From CAXBNB01 sp040151475 (GTDB taxonomy: Bacteria; Bacteroidota; Bacteroidia; Cytophagales; Cyclobacteriaceae), in assembly GCF_040151475.1 (NCBI RefSeq), contig NZ_JBDKWG010000096.1:1-63914 (forward strand): a stretch of 63,914 bases of DNA, written 5' to 3'. Position 1 is the first letter of the stretch; the number at the start of each line of letters is the position of its first letter. Shown here piece after piece: positions 17,101 through 25,700 of this stretch. The translations under genes and the position numbers were made by a program. The notes under the pieces are model-generated. The model saw only the letters and a program-made list of their open reading frames with translations, did not search any database and had not been told where the DNA came from.

Positions 17101-18988
17101 GGGTTGTAGTAATACTTTCAAAATCTTCAGGATCTGGGTTGATCGTACTAGTCATAGGCACTACATCATCATTATCATATTTTACACCTTTATCCAGACT
17201 AAAAGACCTTTCCTTTTTTACTAGGTTATATGCCGGTAGTCCATAGACATAACGTGTACCATCATCCTTGGTCGCTACTAACCCTGCAACGTGATGAGCT
17301 TTTAAGTGACTTTGATTTCTTGAGAATGAAGTAGTGGTAGTATTGCTTGTAACAACCGTATTATCAAAAAATGATACTTTAAGAAGATTAATAGCTGACT
17401 CGTTGTTTTCATCCAGAATATCTTCATTGGTGTAAGATTGAATAGATTGAGCCCGTAATTTACGGTTATCATTGTTTCCATTTTCAATACTTGCTTTTTT
17501 ATAAGGCTCACTGTCATTTGAAAGATCCATAACTACCGGATCATCTCCACCAATATCTACATAATCAGAAAAATCCTGAGAAGAATGCTCCCCATGAACC
17601 TTAAAATACCATGATTCAGCTATTGTGTTTTCTTGTTTTTCATTAAACCCAAGGTTAGTACCATTCACATCCCACTTGTCCGAAGTTGAAGTAGAATGCA
17701 TTAATCCTAAATTCACTCCAACGTGTGCAAGAGCCGGAGCTGCATCCACACCTAAGCCAACACTTTCAGACACAGATTCTGCACTCGGATCATGAAGATT
17801 ACCTACATCGTTTCTAATAGGACGATACATAGCACCCATTCCCTGCCCTGTAGCAGAATATACATCGTAGGTAGCATTAGGAATCGCAAGATTTGGTGTT
17901 ACTTCCCTTATCATACCTTCTTTTTCCCGATTAAAGTCCATCAAATCAATATCTGTGGCATACTCATAGTTCATATATCCATAAGCATCTATCTCTCTAG
18001 ATTTTCCATCGTATTTTAACTTCTGTATGTTATGAAATCCTTTCACATAACCTTTGCCGTAAGCACCAAACCAACTTGCTCCTGCACTCACTTTCAAAGA
18101 CTTGTTAAAACTTTTCATTGGCATGCTTATATAGGGTGTGTAACCGGGATGAAATAGACTGAGACTAGAAGAAAAACTCCTATTTCCTCCAATATAATCA
18201 TCTCCTTTTGAGCCCGGAAAGTATATTTTGTGTGGTTTACTCAATATAGAAATGCCATAGGAAGCATCAGTCATACCAAAGCGAGAATGATAACCAGTAC
18301 TTAAGCCTAGACTAATTCCGCCATTAATTTTTCCTTCATTATCCTTATCATAAGAGGATAAATTTAAAGATGGTCTTAATGAGGTGCCTTCCTGACTGTT
18401 TAGGCTAAAACCCAAACCAAGGTTGGCAGTAAGCGGACCTGCATTTGCCCTCAGCAAACCTACGTCTCCATCAATACTTGCACCTATACCACGGTAGTTG
18501 TTGTAAAACATTGAAATGCCAATGGATCCACTGGCTTTATCCCCTCCAAGAATTTCAGCACCTACTCCACCACCAAGACCAATAGTTTGATTGGCCTTCA
18601 TAGTTTTTTTACTAATTACTTTATCTCCCTTAAAATCGTCAGGTAACCCCCTTACCTGACGTGTAATTGCACCAGGATTCAATGACCATCCAAGACCAAC
18701 CCATGATGCTTCCTGCTCAGTAGATATACCAGCATGATATGCCAGATTAAAAGGGTATCCGCCATTTGGGCCGGGTAATTCAAACAATGGAATATTGTAA
18801 GTAAAATCTCCAGTAAATAAGTCAACCATTTGAGTAGTAGCTGCTGGTTCAAATTCTTGTATTTCTGGTTGTGACGGTCCTGATGTAAGGGCATACACCG
18901 CACTTATTGGAGCCAGGTTTATGAGCAGGCTCAGTGTAAACAGGCTTGCTATAAACTTTTTATATTTTCGAAATAGCCTTAAAATCAT
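14177..18988 (-). CDS. RHS/SpvB-like companion protein, secreted (1603 aa)
   Basis: Signal peptide at about 1-33 (SLLINLAPISAVYA). The conserved N-terminus that follows (MVDLFTGDFTYNIPLFELPG, then EASWVGLGWSLNPGAITRQV) is that of the large proteins found upstream of RHS genes in many Bacteroidota. It recalls the SpvB/TcaC-like start of RHS and Tc toxin B components. The middle is beta-rich with many Gly/Tyr repeats; towards the end come YD-like strands (VYKKWDKLTGRPLLTEVIEK). No toxin tip is visible at the C-terminus. It lies 1 bp after the upstream lipoprotein gene and 6 bp before the 922-residue gene. Its probable role is a structural part of the secreted RHS assembly. Confidence 0.75.
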   Translation of the reverse strand: MILRLFRKYKKFIASLFTLSLLINLAPISAVYALTSGPSQPEIQEFEPAATTQMVDLFTGDFTYNIPLFELPGPNGGYPFNLAYHAGISTEQEASWVGLGWSLNPGAITRQVRGLPDDFKGDKVISKKTMKANQTIGLGGGVGAEILGGDKASGSIGISMFYNNYRGIGASIDGDVGLLRANAGPLTANLGLGFSLNSQEGTSLRPSLNLSSYDKDNEGKINGGISLGLSTGYHSRFGMTDASYGISILSKPHKIYFPGSKGDDYIGGNRSFSSSLSLFHPGYTPYISMPMKSFNKSLKVSAGASWFGAYGKGYVKGFHNIQKLKYDGKSREIDAYGYMNYEYATDIDLMDFNREKEGMIREVTPNLAIPNATYDVYSATGQGMGAMYRPIRNDVGNLHDPSAESVSESVGLGVDAAPALAHVGVNLGLMHSTSTSDKWDVNGTNLGFNEKQENTIAESWYFKVHGEHSSQDFSDYVDIGGDDPVVMDLSNDSEPYKKASIENGNNDNRKLRAQSIQSYTNEDILDENNESAINLLKVSFFDNTVVTSNTTTTSFSRNQSHLKAHHVAGLVATKDDGTRYVYGLPAYNLVKKERSFSLDKGVKYDNDDVVPMTSTINPDPEDFESITTTPGYAHSYLLTGVVGSDYVDIGGDGIDEKDLGYWVKFTYGKFSDDYKWRTPFSGANYDPGYLSNGDDNRASFLYGEKEIWYLKRAETKTHLVDFALSERLDNYGTNEEVQDSNDLGSPTKKIDAITLYTKKYDSQGNLELQNPLVKVALEYSYDLCQGTPNSIAEGNGKLTLKQVHFNYGNSNKTLGKYEFEYDNNYNFNYNHNANDRWGNYTNPIANSSQNRDFPYVDQKLDKTTLDSYAAAWSLSKISLPSGGEINVEYEADDYAYVQHKRAMQMMPLVDGELNVVNEMAKVRFYLGSTNSLSELPDVAQDDIIREYLDFDLDQLYFKTLVNLKDGNWDFVSGYLDIDDSADKIGIENVGGQDVGYFHVKTQAGNNYHPISLLAWQHLRINQPDLLNFLGDKDDQMANPIVLARALVGALKQLEELFGEFNTRADSHGWASTIDPTRSWIRLTNPAKRKYGGGLRVKKIEISEELSGKQEVYGQVYLYDKQEDGETISSGVAAYEPIIGGEENPLRKAKKYRQDIKLQSDNNLFFELPVNESHYPGPQVGYSKVTVMSLASAAKIKDENGNYPYDLDDNFPDDVDYGSTGKTVHEFYTAREFPVIAKETDIQKKKTSGISINPLLGVNSSTYFTAAQGYNVITNDMHGKVKKVSHFSQLLDGTFPNEPFAFTLNEYKSKPLVYENESVNQLDNVFENDPDNEFMVKLFDDINNPPLESNRSIMATEYEMVLDSRKHRDESMETGINANLDVLFFFFFSVPIPTFWPNISKNSNEFKSAVNNKVIFKSGILTKTTALQDGATVQTVYKKWDKLTGRPLLTEVIEKHDSKPIYTYQIPAYTEYARMGAAYQNQGFTFEVGHFTPIAGKSGEYEMSVMPKAVPYLVEGDEIIFSSKNENGTTTVEGKGIYLGANSGQHRVFSNDNLSETLLIGKIYRSGYRNQLLVNAGEITALLDPTEATNTKDFSEIIVKPRSN

Positions 18989-18989
18989 A

Positions 18990-19556
18990 TTAAATTTTAT
19001 TTAATTCATTTAAATCAAACCTAAACTTCACCGGTCCGGTGTTCAATTCATCAGAATCGATAACCAACCTGACCTTATCCCCAACTATTGCCTCACTATC
19101 AAAAGCAAATACAAAAGACCTGTTATTCTTAAGGTCATAAGATCGTTCAAAATGATAAAGTGCCACTGGTATCTTATCTTGAGCCGTTTCTAAATAAATG
19201 TCCTTATTAAAACGATATGAAAAGTAATAAATGGATTTCTGTTGCTCTACTACGTCCTTTTGGTCGTTAATTAAATCTGTTTGATCAGTTCGAGAAAGGT
19301 TTAAGGTAAATCGAAGCAATCCCTCATACTCCATTTTAATACTATCTATCGGTAATGAATTATTTTTTGTACCAATTCTCTTTTCAATTAGATAATTTGC
19401 AGGTTGTAATTGCAAATCAAATGTGTATTCATTTACATTTTTCATCATCCTGAAATCACCACCTATTTCTTCCACTACTGCGGTCATGTCTGACTTTGTA
19501 TAACATGCTGAAAAGCAAACCATAATTAATATCAACCCGTGATTAATTGTCTTCAT
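18990..19556 (-). CDS. Lipoprotein of the RHS operon
   Basis: About 188 residues from the preferred ATG at 19556; an ATG nine bases upstream is also open. The signal ends in a lipobox (VCFSAC), so it is a lipoprotein. The mature part is beta-rich, with no family I recognise. Its 5' end overlaps the 3' end of the OmpH-like gene by 14 bp, and it stops 1 bp before the 1603-residue gene, so all three are probably co-translated. It is likely a periplasmic or outer-membrane accessory of the RHS assembly. Confidence 0.65.
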   Translation of the reverse strand: MKTINHGLILIMVCFSACYTKSDMTAVVEEIGGDFRMMKNVNEYTFDLQLQPANYLIEKRIGTKNNSLPIDSIKMEYEGLLRFTLNLSRTDQTDLINDQKDVVEQQKSIYYFSYRFNKDIYLETAQDKIPVALYHFERSYDLKNNRSFVFAFDSEAIVGDKVRLVIDSDELNTGPVKFRFDLNELNKI

Positions 19557-20019
19557 ACTTGTCATTTACATATTCCAAAACCACATTCGTGATGTCTTTT
19601 TTTTCTGTGGCATACATTAGATTGCCTTCTCCATAAGTACCCAGAATAAAATCATAATCATTCATCACACCATATTCACCTACATACTCATTTAACCTCT
19701 TCCATATTCTGGATGTATATAATTCAGACAATTCTATTTCCTGCCTTGCAAAAGATTCTTGTTGCTTGTAAAATGCCCTTATAAGCTCTTCTTTCTCAGG
19801 TAAATGTCCTTCAAAACTAAGTCTCTTTAGTGAATCTAATATTTCCTTATTTTTATTCTTAAGAAGTAACAATTCATTCTCTAGTTCTACTTTACCATGA
19901 AATCCATCAAACAACAACTGATTATTTACATATGCTGTTTTTTGAGATGTGTTAACATAGCCTCCGGCTAAAAAAGCTCCAATTATTATTACTGCTGATA
20001 TTATGATTTTAGCTATCAT
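19543..20019 (-). CDS. OmpH/Skp-like periplasmic chaperone, membrane-anchored
   Basis: About 158 residues from the ATG at 20019. The frame is open to 20106, but that would overlap the upstream gene, and the first hydrophobic signal/anchor (IAKIIISAVIIIGAFLAGGY) starts at 20019. Then comes a strand (VNNQLLFDGF), a long charged coiled-coil (VELENELLLLKNKNKEILDS on to IELSEL), and a final beta element (DYDFILGTYGEGNLMYA) typical of OmpH/Skp proteins, which hold unfolded outer-membrane proteins in the periplasm. Skp is usually a single general gene near bamA. A copy inside an RHS operon suggests a dedicated chaperone for the very large exported clients here. Confidence 0.65.
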   Translation of the reverse strand: MIAKIIISAVIIIGAFLAGGYVNTSQKTAYVNNQLLFDGFHGKVELENELLLLKNKNKEILDSLKRLSFEGHLPEKEELIRAFYKQQESFARQEIELSELYTSRIWKRLNEYVGEYGVMNDYDFILGTYGEGNLMYATEKKDITNVVLEYVNDKYEDN

Positions 20020-20029
20020 ATCTAAATAT

Positions 20030-21130
20030 TTATTCCGGCCAATACCTATTGTTTTTTCTGTCGTATTCAACTCTTTCAAACAAAAGGCTACTCTCTCCAT
20101 CTTCATTTTCCTGGCACCTTACCAATAAAGCATATTCTCCAAAATTACCGCAACCATCCTCTATAGTAATAACCACCAAATAGGCCAAAGGGTAATCCAG
20201 TCTAAGCATAGGAATACTACTGGAATTCATCACTTCAGTTTCCTTAGGTTCAACCAATGGAGTAGTAAAATTTGCTGCGCTAGCTACAGACCAGGTAACC
20301 AAATAAGGTGCATGACCACCACTGAATTCCCCATAATATTCTATCAGGCTTGAAGCTTGTTCTACGCAATCAACATATATTGGATTTACAATAATGCCTA
20401 CTTCAATTGGTTCTTCAATTGGTTCGCTAATTTGAAAAAAAACAGATCTTTTTTGATTATATCCATCGTGGAGATTTAAATGGTACACATCGTCCAACTT
20501 CCAATCTACTTTGAAGGAAGTCAAATCCAAAATATACTCATCTTCTTTGTTGATTGAAATGGCTACTGTGGAAACCACAACTCCCTTAGGGTCAAATATT
20601 TCTCCATATAGGTATTCTGACAAATGATAATCATCCAAATAAGAAAAGCGTAATCTGTCACTGTAGAGTTTATGTATCGTAGATTTGCTACGCGGTGCAG
20701 CCTTTATCATTTTTAATCTACCCTTGCTACCTACATTGAGCAATATGGCATAAGTACGAAAGATGTAGGAAGGTCCATAATTTTGGTCAATCCCATCTTC
20801 AAATACCAATCGCCATTCATAAGCCATATCTTCAGCTAAATCACCAACAATAACGGAAGACTTATTATCATTGACAATGACTTTTTTCCAATCCGATTTT
20901 CCAAAAATCCTATACTCAATTCCTGATACGTTCCAATCAACCGTTCCCTGCCATCTCAATTCAGCCTGGTTTTTTGAATCAACAATTGAAATGTCTTCAC
21001 TTACGCTTATCTTTTGAGCAAAGGCAATATTTTTCAACGCTATGACCAGAACAGCAACAATGGCTATCGATATTAACCACTTACTGAAAACCGAATGTTG
21101 GTAAAAAATATTTTGTAATAAACCTGACAT
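20030..21130 (-). CDS. Exported FN3/PKD-like protein of the RHS operon
   Basis: A 366-residue protein with a signal or anchor near residues 18-39 (LISIAIVAVLVIALKNIAFA). The first domain (about 45-130) reads like a fibronectin type III fold (AELRWQGTVDWNVSGIEYRI, AYEWRLVFEDG). The last (about 245-345) resembles a PKD/SprB-like domain (YGEFSGGHAPYLVTW, VVITIEDGCGNFGEYAL). No enzymatic motif is seen. It lies 4 bp after the barrel gene, in the middle of the operon; a surface adhesion or scaffold role is likely. Confidence 0.6.
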   Translation of the reverse strand: MSGLLQNIFYQHSVFSKWLISIAIVAVLVIALKNIAFAQKISVSEDISIVDSKNQAELRWQGTVDWNVSGIEYRIFGKSDWKKVIVNDNKSSVIVGDLAEDMAYEWRLVFEDGIDQNYGPSYIFRTYAILLNVGSKGRLKMIKAAPRSKSTIHKLYSDRLRFSYLDDYHLSEYLYGEIFDPKGVVVSTVAISINKEDEYILDLTSFKVDWKLDDVYHLNLHDGYNQKRSVFFQISEPIEEPIEVGIIVNPIYVDCVEQASSLIEYYGEFSGGHAPYLVTWSVASAANFTTPLVEPKETEVMNSSSIPMLRLDYPLAYLVVITIEDGCGNFGEYALLVRCQENEDGESSLLFERVEYDRKNNRYWPE

Positions 21131-21134
21131 GTCT

Positions 21135-22562
21135 TTAATTAAAATTTATCCCCAAACGAAAAACAATAGGTGAATCATTAAATGAATACCGGGCCTTTTC
21201 TACTCTGTATAAAATCATCGAATTAATATTAATACCCGCTCCTAATCCATAAAGAACTCCAAGTCCTACATTCAAAGAATGTTCGTAACCCTGAGATTGT
21301 TTTCTTTGGCTTTCTGACGTAAAAGAAATAGATGGAATATAGGATATGCTTTCTGCCTGAAAATAGACAAAACTTTTTTCAGGTTTATACCTCAACAAAC
21401 CTTTGTAACCCAAAATGGTATTGCTGAATGTTTTTATATTCAAAGTTGCCTCTACTCCAAATCCAAAATCGACATCCTTTGCGACTTCATAAGCCAAACT
21501 TGGTGTAAGCGTCAAGTGATCAGAATCATTGTTGGAAATCCCAATAATAAGCTCTGCATAATCAGGTTTTTTCAAAAATGCTTCCTTCTGACCAAGCTTT
21601 ACTTCATCTAATCCATCATCTATTTTAGTTTTATCCATTTTCAACCATGCTTTACTTATTGCCAAAGCTTTCAAACTGTCTAACTTTCCTTTTGATCCCC
21701 TTTCCATAACAGAAGTATCCAAACTTGGTGGCTGCAATTGGAATTGTACTGAATCCAATAAATTTTGCACTGAATCGCTGTAGTAATTATAGTAACCAAA
21801 CAGTCTGCTTTTATAATAATCAGGAGTCAATGGCCAATTAGAGATATTATTGTTACTGATGTTTTTGTTGGATACACTCGTAAAGGTAAGTTCATCAAAC
21901 TTACGCTTTGCTTTACCTATGGAACGTGTCCTGTTGTCCACTATGCCCATGTCTATACCTTCACGTCGCAGGGTCTCTCTAAACTTCCTACTGTCTTTGA
22001 TTTTATTGAGAGTGTCGAAAGCCTGTTCTTTATCAAAAGATTTTATGGTATTCAGACTGGCAGACATACGGTTATACTTTTCACGTTTTTTACCGATAAC
22101 TTCTCCTTGCTCTCCGGTAGTTGTTAGTTTTTCTACAAGGTTGATCAAAGAATCATTGTCACTCAAAAAATCATTGGTTCGTTTTTTCAATTCTTCATCT
22201 GATAGCTCTACCCCCTGTAGCGAACGATAAAATTTTGACGTCCTGTCATAAAGTGAATCTGCCGATTGATAAAGCTCATTCTCCTTTAAAGAGTCTATCT
22301 TCTTATACATTCCTATATTTTTCAAAGAATCATTAGAAGACAAATATTGGAATCCTTTATTTTTGAGTTCCTCTTCACTCAAGCTTCCATTTTCAGTAAT
22401 TCGGAAAGCTTGATTATTCTTAAGAGTGTTCAACCCTTTTAAATTATGACTTAAGGAATCTTGCGGATTTTCCCGATTTACATTGATATCTATATCGCTT
22501 TTGATTTGAGCAAAAGATGCTTGGGACATTATAAGGCATATAGCCAAACAAGCAAGCTTCAT
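21135..22562 (-). CDS. Outer-membrane beta-barrel protein with periplasmic helical domain
   Basis: The start is placed at the ATG at 22562, which gives a clean signal peptide (LACLAICLIMSQASFAQ). The frame stays open to 22790, but the extra 76 residues translate a dispersed DNA repeat and should not be coding. Mature part: about 270 residues of charged helices, likely coiled coil, then an amphipathic strand region from about residue 330 to a typical outer-membrane ending (IVFRLGINFN, closing on an aromatic and Asn). The fold suggests a periplasm-spanning stalk joined to a barrel. As the only barrel protein in the RHS operon, it is the best candidate for the export or surface-anchoring pore. 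It is 475 residues long and 4 bp from the next gene. Confidence 0.65.
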   Translation of the reverse strand: MKLACLAICLIMSQASFAQIKSDIDINVNRENPQDSLSHNLKGLNTLKNNQAFRITENGSLSEEELKNKGFQYLSSNDSLKNIGMYKKIDSLKENELYQSADSLYDRTSKFYRSLQGVELSDEELKKRTNDFLSDNDSLINLVEKLTTTGEQGEVIGKKREKYNRMSASLNTIKSFDKEQAFDTLNKIKDSRKFRETLRREGIDMGIVDNRTRSIGKAKRKFDELTFTSVSNKNISNNNISNWPLTPDYYKSRLFGYYNYYSDSVQNLLDSVQFQLQPPSLDTSVMERGSKGKLDSLKALAISKAWLKMDKTKIDDGLDEVKLGQKEAFLKKPDYAELIIGISNNDSDHLTLTPSLAYEVAKDVDFGFGVEATLNIKTFSNTILGYKGLLRYKPEKSFVYFQAESISYIPSISFTSESQRKQSQGYEHSLNVGLGVLYGLGAGININSMILYRVEKARYSFNDSPIVFRLGINFN

Positions 22563-22797
22563 TGAGAAGTTTCTGCAGTCTCGCTTTTTGACGTGGTTAA
22601 TTCTAAATATATCAAGGTCTAGTTTGTCAATCTGACGAAGGAAAACATGTTTACCGACAGACACGAGTCCCTTGCCCATCTTGTGAAAGAAGAAGATTCC
22701 TCCTTCGTCGGAATAACAAGGTAAACAGTGTAGAGACATACTGTCGACCTTTTGAAACGACTTGCGATATAGGGTTGATAGAATCTTCAAGGCTAAT
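22563..22797. repeat. Dispersed intergenic repeat with TTCCTCCTTCGTCGGAA motif
   Basis: A 235-bp gap between the 1222-residue gene and the true start of the barrel gene. It includes AGATTCCTCCTTCGTCGGAA (22694-22713) followed by TAACAAGG. The same string recurs slightly changed at 42903-42930 (AGATTCCTCCAAAGTCGGAA TGACAAGG), and its centre CCTCCTTCGTCGGAA recurs at 63808-63822. It looks like a non-coding dispersed element. Here it may uncouple the first gene of the run from the rest. Confidence 0.55.
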
Positions 22798-25700
22798 TTA
22801 TTTACTTTCTGCTTTTTCTATCAACTTGGAGATCAGCTCTCTTTGTTCGTCTGATTCTTTTTTAATCTCAATCATGTAAAGTGTTAGCTCTTCTACTTTT
22901 TTCAAGAGTAAAGCATTCATTTGAGCTAGGTCAATCCCCTCAGCTTTTACCTCTTGAGCCGATGGTATATCCGGCAGGTGTTTATTTTCTTGCACAAAAT
23001 CCTCAACTTCCTCCAAAGATTGTAGTTCATAATCTTCTTCGAAAACGTTATCAAACCATTGACCTACTTTTTTAACCCATATTTTATTGACAACCATATC
23101 ACCTCCTACGGCCATAGTGTAGCCTGAAGGTATTACCTCAGTATTGATTAGTAACTTACCATTGGCATACTTCAATTCATCACCTGTTTTGGTAAAATAG
23201 CTGCCGGCTCCTTCTTGCACCGATAATGTACCGGCATTCCAGTCCAAGCCTGACAAGGTAATATTGGAAAGACTTTCATTGTAGGCCAAAATCCAGTTTT
23301 CAGAATTCAGCCCAACTAGTTCCGTAGTGGCTTGCCAGTCTGCCGATGTGCCGTCAGCAGTACGGATGCTTCCCAGGCCATAAACCAAAGTATCCAAATC
23401 TTTGGTAAAATAGCTACCTGCCCCTTCCACTAATTTTAGCTGATTGCTACCGTTTGTAGTAAATTCAGCACTATCATAATTTAGATTAATACCAGATCCA
23501 TCCCAGCTTAAAACATTTCCTGCAATTTGTGAGCCTCTTTGAGCATAGGCACTGTCCCAATTTACTTCTTTATTGTCGATGGCATTGTAGGCATATGTCC
23601 AATTTGAAAGATTAGTCGAATTAGTAGCTACTACCGCTGCATCCCAAGCAACTGGGTTGTAATCAGGAGCTGTAAAGGTATCTGTAACCGTTAGCTTTCC
23701 ACCAGTTGTAATATCCTTATTTGTAGCCTTCAAAAAATATTGATCTTTCGAATAACTATTGGATAAAAAACTTTCATTTCCTTTTTGGAATAAATTCAAA
23801 TATTTTAAATGATCAGCATTATCAAAAAGGACTATACCATAGGCATTGGATTGGGAATTGAACTCTAACCTGTCTGCAAATCTAAACCAATCATCTGCTA
23901 CTGATGCGCTATCTCCGGGAAACAGATCATCATCGAAATACGCATTGTCACCTATTCTTAAATTTCCATTCGCATCATAGGTATCCAAATCAATTACAAC
24001 TTCTTCAGGGCATGTGCATATTTCTCCCATTTCAGGGTCACATGTTACTATGTGCTGACCATTAATTTCTCTTATCACCCAAGGAGTAATTGACTCTATC
24101 TTTCTATACTTAATGAGTCCTGATGTTGTGTCTTGCACTAAGATTCTCTCATCTTTATAATCTCCAGAAACAATGTTAGCCTTATCAATAATCAAACTTT
24201 CACCAATAATTACATTCCCTCCTGCATAGCTAAGATCTCCACCCACTTTAGTCCAATAGCTACCTGCTCCTTCATTTACCGAAAGTTTAGAATTACTCCA
24301 TGACAAGCCCGTTCCTGCTAAGGCATTCGTTGTTACTTTAGTATATGCAGAATTCCAATCAACAGATGTTCCTCCAGATGCTGATATGATTCCAGAAGAT
24401 GTAATGTTGCCGCTTGCATCAATAATTTGAGAACCATTTGCTTCAGAACTTCCAATATAAAATCCGTTAGATGCTTGAAAATGATGTGCATTAAAAATAC
24501 CAGATCGAACCAAAGCCCCGTCCTGAACACCATCACCTCGTATATCTATAACAGCACCAACACCTTTTCCATTGTATGTTGGATTACTATCATCATACAC
24601 AAATATTGAACCATCGCCATCAGGATTCCATTGACTTGTACCTGAAATCACAGTGTTGGTTTCATAGTTCAATTTTCCTGAAGACCAAGACAAGCCAGTT
24701 CCTGCAATTACAGAACCTCTTTCAGCAAATGCATCATTCCAATCATTTATATTTGTCGAAGCAGTAGCTGAGACGGCAGCATCCCAAGCACTAGGATTGT
24801 AACCAGATGCTGATATGGTTCCAGTTATATTGACTGAACCATTAACTTCCAACCTATTACTTGTAGGGCCTACACCTATTCCTAAATTTCCATTAACATA
24901 AGTAGCACCATCCCCTCTAACCCAAAATCTTTTTGTATTGGAATCAGGTTCTCCTACAATAAAAAAATCTGAAGTAGCCCCTGAGTCAAAATCATCTGAG
25001 GGATCTATCCAAAATTCTGCAGCATTATTGTTTTCAATATGCCTGATCTCTCCCGGGTCATTAGTTTGAGCGTCAAATAATATTTTGCTCACTGTTCCTG
25101 TTTTCCTAATGCGAACATCACCAGATATATCAAGTTTCTGAGAAGGAGAAGTGGTACCTATTCCGACATTACCAGCAAAATAACCATGACCATGGGATAA
25201 GGATATTGCTGCAGTTCTATTACCATCCTGAGTAAATAGAATTTGATGTTCCCAATCAGGTATCGGTTTTTTAGAGCCTGATGTTCCTGCATTAGGATGC
25301 GCATACACCATACCATATTGATTACCAAAAGTATTATTAGTAACATCCACATTATAAGCCTCCCCAATAGACCAAATTCCCTGAACTTGAGCAGAATTAT
25401 AAGTTCCAAAGAACCCCTTTCTTGTAGCAACTGCTTCATCACCAAAATATGTGTTTCTACCACTACCCCTTAAAAAATAGCTTCCCGAAACATTTGAGTC
25501 AGTCAAATATGATGACCCATTGACCTGTGTAATGCCAAAGTACTCGGAATTGTCCTTATCTCTAAGTACAATACCATATGAATCTGTATTGGATTTCAAT
25601 TCGATGTACCCATTTAATCGAATCCAATCATCACTATCACCTCCCATACTACTATCATCATCGAAAAATGCACCTTCTTTCACCCTTAAATGTCCAGGAT

